A stretch of DNA of 33,912 nt from Pseudomonadales bacterium (GTDB lineage: Bacteria; Pseudomonadota; Gammaproteobacteria; Pseudomonadales; Azotimanducaceae), in NCBI GenBank assembly GCA_017854255.1, contig JAFMIA010000030.1:1-33912 (forward strand), read 5' to 3'. Positions 24,285 to 32,606 of this stretch are shown piece by piece. The position numbers were made by a program, and so were the translations under genes. Position 1 is the stretch's first letter. Each line of letters opens with the position of its first letter. Under the pieces are notes generated by a model. The model did no database searches. It had not been told where the DNA came from and worked only from the letters and a program-made list of their open reading frames with translations.

Positions 24285-26387
24285 TTACTGATCCAATGAC
24301 GCAAAGGTCTTTCCTTCTGCCACGAGTCGTTCCAGCAATGGTGCAGGCTTCCAAGCCTCATCTCCCGTTTCGGTGTAAAACCGCTGAATATCGGCCAGAA
24401 CGCTGCCGAGTCCTTGGGCATCGGCAAACCACATCGGACCACCAACATGGTTAGGAAAGCCATAACCATTGACGTAGACCGTATCAATATCGCCGGCCCG
24501 TAACGCATGACCTTCGTCTAACAATTGCGCGCCGATATTCACCAGCGGGTAGATACAACGCTTGAGAATCTCTTCATCAGAAAAATTCTTACGCTGGTAG
24601 CCTAAATTCTCGGAAACGCGCTCGATCACCTCCATCGCAATCGGGTCGACCACCGGCGTTCGATCACCGTTTTCATACCGGTAGTATCCTAAGCCGTTTT
24701 TCTGGCCATACCGGTCCATCTCACACAGCGCATCGGGAATACGAGCAGTAATATCATTCGAGCCACCGCGCATTTTTCTGGCACGCCAGCCCAGATCCAG
24801 ACCCACCATATCCGCCATCGCGAACGGCCCCATAGCGAGGCCAAAGTTATAAATCACCGCGTCAACCTGCTCAGGGCTTGCGCCTTCGAGAATCATGAGG
24901 TTCGCCTGACGAGAGTAGCCACCAATCATGCGATTACCGATAAAACCCGGGCAATTGCCGGCCATGACACTCACTTTACCGAGCCGTTTGCCCAGCGCCA
25001 TAGCGGTGCCAAGCGCTTCGGGTGACGACTTCGCACCCCGAACGACCTCAAGCAAGCGCATCACATTCGCAGGGCTGAAAAAATGCATGCCACAAACAAA
25101 TTCCGGACGGCTTGTGCTCGCCGCGATCGCGTCAATATCCAGGCCTGAGGTGTTACTGGCAAGCAAAGCGCCAGGTTTCATAATGCCATCCAATTTCGCG
25201 AAGATTTCTTTCTTTAGGTCCAGATTTTCATAAACCGCCTCAACCACAACATCCGCTTGGTCGAACGCCTCTAGACTGTCGGCAGGTTCAATCAGCGCCA
25301 TACGCTGATCCATGGCAGCCTGAGACAGACGGCCCTTCGCCACGGTTCTGGCATAATTTCCTTCGATGACTTTTAGGCCTCGTTTTAAGCCTTCTGGATC
25401 ATTGTCATGGAGCTGCACCGCAATGCCAGCATTGGCAAAACACATCGCGATACCGCCACCCATCGTGCCGGCCCCAATGACTGCGGCTTTTTGAACATCA
25501 ATTAGCGGCATATCCTTGGATAACCCAGGGATTTTATTGGCTGCGCGTTCTGCAAAAAAGATATGGATCAAGGCCTCTCGTTGCGGGTCGCCCAAACAAG
25601 CGGCAAAGCACGTTCGCTCGACCGCCATGCCAGCGTCGAAGTCATCCAAAGTGACTGCCGCCTCAATGCATTTCAGGATCTGAGCCGGAGCAAATTGACC
25701 CCGATGGGTCTTATCCAAATTGGCCGCCGCTTTGGTGAACAAATCGGGCTGATTACGATCAGCAAGGACTTTATCCGACAAATCTCTTATCTTTCGAGTC
25801 GGGCTGCCTTGGGTTAGGAGATCGGCGGCAAAGGCGAGTGCGGCCTCAACAACATTGTCATCAACCACCTGATCAACAATCCCCATCTTGAGCGCAGCCG
25901 GTGCCGGCACCGGATTACCGGAGATGATCATTGGAATTGCGGCCTCGGCACCAATCAGTCTTGGCAGTCTCTGGGTTCCGCCAGCCCCCGGCAATAGCCC
26001 CAATTTGACTTCTGGCAAGCCCAAAGGCGCGGTTGCCAAGGCAACGCGATAATCACAACACAAAGCCACTTCTAAACCACCGCCAAAAGCGGTTCCGTTG
26101 ATCGCGGCGATCACTGGCTTTGTGCTGCTTTCCATCAAATCTAGAACCTGATTTAACCCAGCGCCTTCGGATGCCGCGGCACCAAACTCACTAATATCCG
26201 CGCCAGCGATAAAGGCTCGATTTAAACCGGTCACAACGATCGTTTTGATGTCATCATCGGCCAAAGCTTGGGTCATGCCGTCGAACAAACCTTGGCGGAC
26301 CCCGGATGACAAAGGATTAACGGGCGGGTTATCGATGCTCAACAGCGCAGATGCGCCACGCACTTCATAATGTACTGATCCTTTCAC
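24285..26387 (-). CDS. FadB/FadJ-like enoyl-CoA hydratase / 3-hydroxyacyl-CoA dehydrogenase fusion
   Basis: Bifunctional beta-oxidation enzyme of 700 residues that hydrates trans-2-enoyl-CoA and oxidises the resulting 3-hydroxyacyl-CoA. The N-terminal crotonase domain has the oxyanion-hole sequence FIAGADISEF and both catalytic glutamates, E106 in FGGGLEVALC and E126 in GLPEVKLGLLPGAGGTQ. The dehydrogenase half (from about 300) has the NAD Rossmann motif GAGTMGGG (305-312), the catalytic histidine H435 in GMHFFSPAN and a C-terminal double HCDH domain. No partner thiolase lies next to it. The GTG start is set by AGGAG 6 bp upstream. It is divergent from the amidohydrolase gene. Confidence 0.92.
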   Translation of the reverse strand: MKGSVHYEVRGASALLSIDNPPVNPLSSGVRQGLFDGMTQALADDDIKTIVVTGLNRAFIAGADISEFGAAASEGAGLNQVLDLMESSTKPVIAAINGTAFGGGLEVALCCDYRVALATAPLGLPEVKLGLLPGAGGTQRLPRLIGAEAAIPMIISGNPVPAPAALKMGIVDQVVDDNVVEAALAFAADLLTQGSPTRKIRDLSDKVLADRNQPDLFTKAAANLDKTHRGQFAPAQILKCIEAAVTLDDFDAGMAVERTCFAACLGDPQREALIHIFFAERAANKIPGLSKDMPLIDVQKAAVIGAGTMGGGIAMCFANAGIAVQLHDNDPEGLKRGLKVIEGNYARTVAKGRLSQAAMDQRMALIEPADSLEAFDQADVVVEAVYENLDLKKEIFAKLDGIMKPGALLASNTSGLDIDAIAASTSRPEFVCGMHFFSPANVMRLLEVVRGAKSSPEALGTAMALGKRLGKVSVMAGNCPGFIGNRMIGGYSRQANLMILEGASPEQVDAVIYNFGLAMGPFAMADMVGLDLGWRARKMRGGSNDITARIPDALCEMDRYGQKNGLGYYRYENGDRTPVVDPIAMEVIERVSENLGYQRKNFSDEEILKRCIYPLVNIGAQLLDEGHALRAGDIDTVYVNGYGFPNHVGGPMWFADAQGLGSVLADIQRFYTETGDEAWKPAPLLERLVAEGKTFASLDQ

Positions 26388-26422
26388 AAACGCTCCTTTT
26401 AACTGGTCACGGAAAAGCCAAG

Positions 26423-26443
26423 AGTATAACTGGGTTTAACCCA
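26423..26443. promoter_or_regulatory. Candidate -10 and operator of the FadB-like gene
   Basis: On the minus strand TATACT (26428-26423) is a good -10, 36 bp upstream of the GTG. It is followed upstream by a perfect palindrome TGGGTT-T-AACCCA (26431-26443). In gammaproteobacteria FadR sites look like CTGGTnnnACCAG, so this, and a half-site-like AACTGGTC at 26401-26408, might be a related fatty-acid regulator site. No regulator gene is nearby. Confidence 0.35.
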
Positions 26444-26548
26444 TTTTTGGGGCGCGGCAGGCCGTGCTTTGTGTTTGTTTTGATGCCGCGCTGACGATAC
26501 GCTCAAGAAAAGCTGATCCAACAAATCTTATCCCAAGGAAGATAGACC

Positions 26549-27568
26549 ATGGTCGATCAAAATCCCGCACAAGTCTGGTTGAATCAGGTGATCGAGACCC
26601 CCATCGATCCGGATCAAAGGATTATTGACCCGCATCATCATCTATGGCGTCGACCTGAGGACGACTATTTAATTCAGGACCTCTGGCAAGATACCAGCGC
26701 CGGACACAAGGTCATGATGACGGTTTTCGTAGAATGCGGGGCTGAGTATCATCCCGATGGCCCAGAGGAAGCGCGCTCGCTGGGCGAAACGGCATTTGTC
26801 GCAAAGCAAGCCGAACGCAGTCGGGACGATTCTGGGCAAGCCACCATCGCAGGCATTGTTGGCAGAGTCGATCTCAGGTTGCCGACGGCGACCCTCGTTC
26901 GGCTCTTGGACCAACATCGCGCAATGGGGCAAGGCTTGTTTCGCGGAATCCGGCATGCGGGGGCGCATGCGCTTTACCCCGAAACCCTGACCATTCCCGG
27001 CCGGGCGCCTAAGGATCTTTATCAGGATCCAGATTATCGACGCGGCGTACAGGAACTTGGAAGACAAAACTTAACCTTCGATACCTGGCATTATCATTAT
27101 CAAAACCAAGATTTTATAGCCCTTGCACAGGCCTGCCCTGAAACGTTGATGGTTCTGGATCATTTCGGTACACCGCTTGGCGTTGGACCCTTTAAACATC
27201 AACGCGAGACCATTTTTGCGCAATGGCAACGGGACATGGCTGTTTTAGCTAAAACCTGCCCCAATGTGGTTGCAAAGCTCGGCGGTCTTGCCATGCCGGA
27301 CAATGGCTTTGGCTGGAGTGAACGCGACCGACCGGCCAGCAGTGACGAGTTTGTCTCAGCTCAAGCTCGGTATTATCACCATATGATCGACTGCTTTGGT
27401 TCAGATCGCTGTATGTTCGAAAGTAATTTTCCAGTCGATAAACGCTCTATCAGCTACAACACGCTGTATAACGGGTTGAAGAAAATCGCAACAGACTATT
27501 CACTCGACATCAAAGACCAGTTGTTTTACGGCACCGCGGCAAGGGTCTACGGGCTTATGGAATCGTAA
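26549..27568 (+). CDS. Amidohydrolase-2 family (TIM-barrel metal-dependent hydrolase)
   Basis: A 339-residue (beta/alpha)8-barrel enzyme. The N-terminal DPHHHLWR (about 27-34) provides the first metal site H-x-H. Further conserved parts are MVLDHFGTPLGVG (His on strand 5), NVVAKLGGLAMPDNGFGWSE and DRCMFESNFPVDKRSI, where D/S-N-F-P belongs to the family's final strand. Relatives hydrolyse lactones, 2-pyrone-4,6-dicarboxylate or decarboxylate aromatic acids, and the substrate is unclear. AAGGAAGA precedes the ATG. It is divergent from the FadB-like operon and has no partner on its own strand. Confidence 0.87.
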   Translation: MVDQNPAQVWLNQVIETPIDPDQRIIDPHHHLWRRPEDDYLIQDLWQDTSAGHKVMMTVFVECGAEYHPDGPEEARSLGETAFVAKQAERSRDDSGQATIAGIVGRVDLRLPTATLVRLLDQHRAMGQGLFRGIRHAGAHALYPETLTIPGRAPKDLYQDPDYRRGVQELGRQNLTFDTWHYHYQNQDFIALAQACPETLMVLDHFGTPLGVGPFKHQRETIFAQWQRDMAVLAKTCPNVVAKLGGLAMPDNGFGWSERDRPASSDEFVSAQARYYHHMIDCFGSDRCMFESNFPVDKRSISYNTLYNGLKKIATDYSLDIKDQLFYGTAARVYGLMES

Positions 27569-27830
27569 GCAAAACCGGGCATTGTCTCAACGACAGCTTT
27601 GACCGACTCGGTTTAGGTAATGCGATTTAACCTAAGATGCGATTGACTGAAGAACCTGCAAATGGCCCATCAGACTGCGCCGTCAAACAAAGCTTACCCA
27701 TTAAATTAAAGGGATTGCATCGCACTAAGGGATCGGGGCCGGCGACCCTGGGGTAACCGGCACCCGCATCCTCGCAACGGCGCCGCCAATTTTATGCCGC
27801 CTTCTGGGAAGGCTTGCAGGTCTTCATGCG

Positions 27831-28676
27831 CTATCCGGCCGCGTCAGACAACCCCTGATAGGCTAGGGGTCTCTCATTCGCAATCACCGATACCCGCTCA
27901 CCATAGCGACTGCTCGGATAGTAGTCCCATACAGAATGATGCTGGGTGCAGCGATTATCCCAGAGCACCAAGGTATTCGGCGACCAGGAAACCCGTGCTG
28001 TTAGCTTTGGCGTACTGTCGATATGACGAAACAGGAACTGTAACAGCGCATCGCTCTCCCGGGCGCTTAAGCCTCTGATGCGACTGGTAAAACCGCTGTT
28101 CACATAGAGCACCGCTCGACCGGTCTCAGGGTGCTGAACAATAACAGGATGCTCATTCCTGGGATAACCACCTTCTGGTGGCACAGATTTATAAGCCCCG
28201 ACATAAGGCAAAGCACCATCGTGCACTGCGGTAAGCCCGGATAAAAACTGCTTCATCGGATCCGAGAGCAACTCAAAAGCGAGATACATATCAGCAAACA
28301 TCGTGTCCCCGCCACCATTACCTGGGGTCTCTGTGACATACAGTAGCGAGCATTGAGGCGGTAGCGCATCGCACGTCACATCGGTATGCCAGCCTTCGCC
28401 TGCGGTATAGGCTGATTGAGCATTGGTTGCGACCCGTAAAATGTGCGGATCGCCCTTCTGCTGTCGGGCATGCATCGGGTGGGTGTGCAACGCGCCAAAC
28501 CGGCTCGCAAAGGCTTTATGCTGCGCTTGGGATAACGCCTGATCCGGAAAAACCAGCACCGAGTAGTCCAGATAAACCGCCTTGAGCGCCTGAAAGGCCG
28601 CCTCGCTCATAGGCTCGGATAAATCAATCCCCTGCACGGTGGCCCCTAAATGTGGGGTTAGCGATTGAACCTGCAT
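27831..28676 (-). CDS. TauD/TfdA-family Fe(II)/2-oxoglutarate dioxygenase
   Basis: A 281-residue dioxygenase of the taurine and 2,4-D dioxygenase family. The iron ligands are H97 and D99 in EGWHTDVTCDALPP and H246 in CTQHHSVWDYYPSSRYGER; R257 and R261 sit 11 and 15 residues after that histidine, the spacing of the 2-oxoglutarate-binding arginines in TauD. The end VSVIANERPLAY is also family-like. The substrate cannot be assigned and no sulfonate transporter or other desulfonation gene is nearby. A strong AAGGAGG precedes the ATG. The 16-bp tandem array C begins 18 bp upstream, so the array lies in the 5' leader or promoter. Confidence 0.88.
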   Translation of the reverse strand: MQVQSLTPHLGATVQGIDLSEPMSEAAFQALKAVYLDYSVLVFPDQALSQAQHKAFASRFGALHTHPMHARQQKGDPHILRVATNAQSAYTAGEGWHTDVTCDALPPQCSLLYVTETPGNGGGDTMFADMYLAFELLSDPMKQFLSGLTAVHDGALPYVGAYKSVPPEGGYPRNEHPVIVQHPETGRAVLYVNSGFTSRIRGLSARESDALLQFLFRHIDSTPKLTARVSWSPNTLVLWDNRCTQHHSVWDYYPSSRYGERVSVIANERPLAYQGLSDAAG

Positions 28677-28694
28677 CGGTTTGCCTCCTTTTCA

Positions 28695-28773
28695 ATGGAC
28701 AAAAGCTTTTATGAATCAAAGCTGTCATCGATGAAAGCTTTCATGGATCAAAGCTTTCATGGATCAAGCCATC
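28695..28773. repeat. 16-bp tandem array, about 5 copies (array C)
   Basis: On the + strand 16-bp units start at 28695, 28711, 28727, 28743 and 28759 (the last partial). The best copy is ATGGATCAAAGCTTTC. Read leftward the unit is GAAAGCTTTGATCCAT, so consecutive units create repeated ATGAAAGC strings. It is just outside the Shine-Dalgarno of the TauD-type gene and downstream of the phosphatase stop (28816). Confidence 0.88.
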
Positions 28774-28815
28774 ATCCTCCGCGCGTGCGGGTCTGTCTAG
28801 ACCGCTCGAGCGGGC

Positions 28816-30513
28816 CTATTCCACACGCTCAGATTGGCGTCGTGATTCCCGCGTTAGATTCAGCACAACGCCATCGAGTGGCGTGCTCGGCTCAACGCCC
28901 AGATAATGCGCAAGCGTTGCCGCGATATCGATGCTATAAGCGGGCCCAGGAACATTGCCAGGCTCAATGCCCGCGCCATAGAACACGATCGGAATATCCC
29001 GATCATAGTTGTGCGGCGAACCATGGGTTGTGCCGAGTTCGTCCACCAAACAGCCTTCACCCATTTGGACCAGAATGTCCCCCATTCGATCCGGCACGAT
29101 GCTGCGCTGCATCGACACTGCCAGCTCACCCGAGGCGTTGGCCAGTGCCTCGACCCGCCAGACTTTTTCGATTTCAGGCTTTGATTCAAGATAGGAAATC
29201 ACCTCGGTCACCACCGCGGACCGGGTTAATCCGAATTCTGACAAGCCCGCTTCCGGAACATACAGATGTCCGCCTTCAAGAGAAAGCAAACGTCTAGGAT
29301 CCCCAAATGGCCAGGTAAAGGTCTTGTAGAGATGCCAATTCAAGCCAAGATAAAGCGCCTGCGGCGTCAGCCTACCGGTATCAGAGGGACAACTCAGCGA
29401 ATTCGTTTCCTGAGTCCACTCCGGCAATTCTGCAACACCATGGTCTGCCGTCAATACCACCCAATAGTGATCAGCGCCTAGCCGCTCATCGAGCACGCTG
29501 AAAAATGCCCCGAGCATCTCATCCACTCGAGCCAGCGCATCGGCGGCCTCCGCGCTTCTGGGCCCGTACAAGTGACCGACCGTATCGGTCGCGGACAAAC
29601 TGATTGATAACAGATCCAGTGCAGGACCTTGGCCTAAGGCCTCTTCAGTCACCATTAACTGTGCCAACGCCATCGTGGCTTCATCAACAAAGGGTGACGC
29701 GTAAACCTGTTTTGCAATGTCCTCAAACGCGCCGTCCCGAAGCGGGTGTCCACTCACGTTTTCATACCGAGTATCTTCGCCCTCATAATCGTCGGCGCGC
29801 ACGCCATTAGCGGCATGCGTCCAGCGCTCAGGAAACCCGCGCATAAACCCGTCAACGGCGGGGTCCTCGCCATTAAAAGCCAAAAGGTACTGTGGCAACT
29901 GGTCCTGATAGTAGCCACTGGTTGTGAATCGACCTTGCGCTACGTCATACCAATACACCCCATCCGGGTTTACCCCCGCAAGGGTAATCGCGGCACGGTC
30001 CTTCGCCGAAACCGCAAAGACCCGATGCGCCGGATTTTTGGCCTTCAGCCAGTCGCCCAAGGTGTCTGCTCGAAGATTGCTGGGACTGCGACCCTTTGAG
30101 CCGCCGAGGACTTGGTGCCCCGGGTCATCCGAGCCGACACAATACTGAACCTTGCCCGTTGCGCGATCTAAAAACGAGTTACTCGGCAAGCCATGACCGT
30201 CTGGGTTTAACCCCGTCAAGATCGCGGCATGCCCGGGACAGGTCGTCGTAATGCCATGGGCCAATTGACCCGCTGTAAAAACCCTTCCCGCGTGTTTGAG
30301 CCGTCCCAATCCAGCTTCGCTCGATTCAAACAGGCGATCCCGCCGCAACTGGTCAATCGCAATAACCACCACGAGCTTTGGTGTCTCGACAACTTCGCGA
30401 GCCCCATTCTCGGGCTGTGTTGTCCCTAAGGCCTGCCCACAGATCAAGCCAAGTAGCATCGCAGCAAGCACGCCAGAGCCGCGTCGCAAAACCTGTTTTA
30501 CGTCTATCATCAT
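28816..30513 (-). CDS. PafA-like alkaline phosphatase, secreted
   Basis: Periplasmic metal-dependent phosphatase of 565 residues in the alkaline phosphatase superfamily. A signal peptide (about 1-30, ending QALG) is followed by LVVVIAIDQLRRD (D54), the nucleophile in TTTCPGHA (T91) and GLPSNSFLDRATGKVQYCV. The KDR triplet at 171-173 corresponds to K162/R164 of the well-studied PafA and favours phosphate monoesters over diesters. Metal ligands continue with D310 and H314 (SATDTVGHLYGP), D357-H358 (LTADHGV) and H497 (TTHGSPHNYD). Its ATG overlaps the cyclophilin stop, so it is co-translated with it. No Pho box is readable here. Confidence 0.9.
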   Translation of the reverse strand: MMIDVKQVLRRGSGVLAAMLLGLICGQALGTTQPENGAREVVETPKLVVVIAIDQLRRDRLFESSEAGLGRLKHAGRVFTAGQLAHGITTTCPGHAAILTGLNPDGHGLPSNSFLDRATGKVQYCVGSDDPGHQVLGGSKGRSPSNLRADTLGDWLKAKNPAHRVFAVSAKDRAAITLAGVNPDGVYWYDVAQGRFTTSGYYQDQLPQYLLAFNGEDPAVDGFMRGFPERWTHAANGVRADDYEGEDTRYENVSGHPLRDGAFEDIAKQVYASPFVDEATMALAQLMVTEEALGQGPALDLLSISLSATDTVGHLYGPRSAEAADALARVDEMLGAFFSVLDERLGADHYWVVLTADHGVAELPEWTQETNSLSCPSDTGRLTPQALYLGLNWHLYKTFTWPFGDPRRLLSLEGGHLYVPEAGLSEFGLTRSAVVTEVISYLESKPEIEKVWRVEALANASGELAVSMQRSIVPDRMGDILVQMGEGCLVDELGTTHGSPHNYDRDIPIVFYGAGIEPGNVPGPAYSIDIAATLAHYLGVEPSTPLDGVVLNLTRESRRQSERVE

Positions 30514-31178
30514 GGTAATCGCCTAATTGAAAGAATGGTGATGGGATCTTTTGGGACATCAAAAAAATCGGCTTGCGTGACCGTTGCCACCTGCTCAATC
30601 GTTTTCACCACCGACATGCCATCGATGACACGACCGAACACCGCGTAACCGAAACTTTTACACCGTTTTGGCTTGAATAAACCGCGTTCTGCTCGCGCCT
30701 CTGCGGCGGCCTCTTCCTCGCGGCTGCAGCTATCGCCCTGGTGATCTAAACGCCTATTGTCCGCAACATTGATGAAGAACTGATTGGTGGCGCTATCAAT
30801 TTCAGCCATCCTGGCCATCGCAATCGTGCCGACTTCATTTCGCAACCCATTGTCTGCTTCGTTTCGCAGACTCGGGCCCGAAGGGCTTTCGGCCAAGTCA
30901 CGATAATGACCACCACCCTGAATCATGAAGCCCTCAATCACGCGATGAAAAATCGTGTTGTCGTAACCCGATTGGTCAACGTACGATAAAAAGTTTGCAA
31001 CCGTTGCGGGCGCAGCCTTGGCATCGAGCTCAAGTGTGATCGCGCCTTGGGTCGTCTTTATGATGACACGGACCGAATCCGCGGCCATGGCGCCGCTGCC
31101 CCAAACAAGCCCGAGCAGTCCCAGAAGACGCATCAAAGACTTACCGGCCCCTTTTAAGTATTGTCTAGCCACCAACAT
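30510..31178 (-). CDS. Periplasmic cyclophilin-type peptidyl-prolyl isomerase
   Basis: Catalyses cis-trans isomerisation of X-Pro bonds, and here probably acts as a periplasmic foldase. A hydrophobic N-terminus ending in GAMAADS suggests a signal peptide. The cyclophilin core is clear: TQGAITLELDAKAAPATVAN, FHRVIEGFMIQGGGH, GTIAMARMAEIDSATNQFFI and YAVFGRVIDGM. A charged insert of about 30 residues with two cysteines (DSCSREEEAAAEARAERGLF...KRCKSF) lies before the last strands. ATG 31178 follows AGAGGG; GTG 31181 and a later ATG directly before the hydrophobic stretch (MRLLGLLGLVWG) are alternatives. It shares an ATGA overlap with the phosphatase gene, which may be one of its folding clients. 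Confidence 0.88.
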   Translation of the reverse strand: MLVARQYLKGAGKSLMRLLGLLGLVWGSGAMAADSVRVIIKTTQGAITLELDAKAAPATVANFLSYVDQSGYDNTIFHRVIEGFMIQGGGHYRDLAESPSGPSLRNEADNGLRNEVGTIAMARMAEIDSATNQFFINVADNRRLDHQGDSCSREEEAAAEARAERGLFKPKRCKSFGYAVFGRVIDGMSVVKTIEQVATVTQADFFDVPKDPITILSIRRLP

Positions 31179-31181
31179 CAC

Positions 31182-31879
31182 CCTCTGCTTGCCTGAAACA
31201 CTCTGAAGTTAGGCCCGATGGCCAACACCCAGTTTTTAATTGCAAAAACCCTACGCTGCATCGCGCACAGCTAAAGCTGCAATGGTTCTCGCCGCGGTCG
31301 TTAAGCGACAACCTTATGGCGCAGCCCAACCAACCCCGTCAATCCGACCAGAGCCAATCCAACCGATGCCAATCTTAAGCCCTATTAAAAATATGTCATC
31401 CAGTGTGCTGACTTTATTTTCTGGCGCAAGCCCCAACTCAAAATCAGGAGCAAGCGAATTTATTGCGCCTTTAATTGCCACACCCTCGGCAATCCTTGAA
31501 TCGCCGCAAGCCTCGATATGACCATCGTCCGACCTAAACGGATGGCGCGTTGATCGCAACGTCAACATCGGGCATGTCCCGTGGGTTATCTCGCGCCTAT
31601 AAACCGCATCCTTAGAGCCTTCTGAATCGCCCCCAATTCTCTAGACACTCGACAGCCGCTTTTCGTACCGCGCTTTGTCAGCTATCAGCCCCGCTCACTT
31701 GAACCCTACCTGACTCACCCCGCGCCCCTGAGCCTCGATCAAACCAGCTACTTACTGATACTCTTACCGCGCCATTGTCTTGTATTACCGCACGCAAGTC
31801 ATTCAGGCCAAGGCTTGCTTTGCCAAATCTGCAATTAAGCTGTTATCGTCTTCAATCATTTAATTCAGAGGGCCGTCTT
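31182..31879. other. About 700-bp spacer, possible decayed sequence
   Basis: Divergent gap between the cyclophilin and an SDR gene. Two overlapping ORFs (31240-31521 + and 31314-31568 -) look non-random, but each lacks a ribosome binding site and a recognisable domain. A two- to three-copy 15-bp imperfect repeat (AATCCGACCAGAGCC type) occurs near 31342-31372. It might be a gene remnant, but I cannot identify a parent. Confidence 0.4.
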
Positions 31880-32593
31880 ATGTCACTGCAGGGAAAAAAC
31901 GTCGTTATTATTGGTGGCACCTCGGGCATTGGTCTGGCGACAGCCGTCATGGCACAAGCTGCCGGGGCAAACGTTTGGGCAGCTAGCCGAACCCAGGAAA
32001 AGATCTCGCAAGCTGCAGCCCTGCATCCTTTGATTCAATTCTCACAAGTCGACACCCATGACCCCGATGGCTTAAAAGCCCTGTTTGCCTCAGTGGGTCC
32101 GATCGATCATCTTGTTGGCGCGGCGACTGGGGCGACTCGAACTACGGCGCCCTTTATGGACCAGACCGATGATCAATTTAGAGCGGCCTTTGACAAGTTT
32201 TGGGGTTACACCCACGTGGTTCGCACAGGCGTGCCCTTTCTTTCCGAAAACGCATCAATCACCCTCGTTTCAGGGACACCAGCAAGACGCTGTAATCCTG
32301 GCATGATCTCCGTTTCTTGTACCGGTTGCGCCGTCGAGGGCCTTGTCCGCGCGCTTGCAAAAGAGCTGGCGCCGAGACGGGTTAATGCCGTCGCCCCCGG
32401 CATCATCGATACCCCCATGTTTGACCACTTTGGGGATAAAAAAGCCGCCACCATGGCAGCGATCGGCAAGGGCATGCCCCTTGGTCGAGTTGGCCTGCCC
32501 GAAGAGGTTGCAGAGGCATTGATCCTTGCGATGGCGAACCATTACATGACTGGTGTCGTCATTGACATTGACGGCGGCGCGCTACTGGCCTAA
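31880..32593 (+). CDS. SDR-family protein lacking the YxxxK motif
   Basis: Short-chain dehydrogenase/reductase fold, 237 residues. The dinucleotide motif GGTSGIGLA (12-20), the serine region ITLVSG (S131) and the terminal VIDIDGGALLA are normal. The active-site Tyr and Lys are missing: the expected positions carry V145 and G149 in MISVSCTGCAVEGLVRALAK, although the helix after them is conserved. Such SDR members exist and may bind nucleotide or act without the usual mechanism, so oxidoreductase activity should not be assumed. The ATG at 31880 follows AGAGGG and begins at the first strand; an in-frame ATG 105 bp earlier is not conserved. It is tail-to-tail with the GGDEF-EAL gene, 13 bp apart. 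Confidence 0.85.
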   Translation: MSLQGKNVVIIGGTSGIGLATAVMAQAAGANVWAASRTQEKISQAAALHPLIQFSQVDTHDPDGLKALFASVGPIDHLVGAATGATRTTAPFMDQTDDQFRAAFDKFWGYTHVVRTGVPFLSENASITLVSGTPARRCNPGMISVSCTGCAVEGLVRALAKELAPRRVNAVAPGIIDTPMFDHFGDKKAATMAAIGKGMPLGRVGLPEEVAEALILAMANHYMTGVVIDIDGGALLA

Positions 32594-32606
32594 ACCATGG
32601 CTGATA

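Noticed and set aside
27799-27813. GCCTTC-TGG-GAAGGC hairpin downstream of the TauD-type gene
   Set aside because: There is no T-tract on the strand that would matter, so terminator function is not supported.
28665-29297. 210-residue plus-strand ORF covering array C
   Set aside because: It is antisense to the TauD start and the phosphatase, and its composition is typical of a shadow frame.
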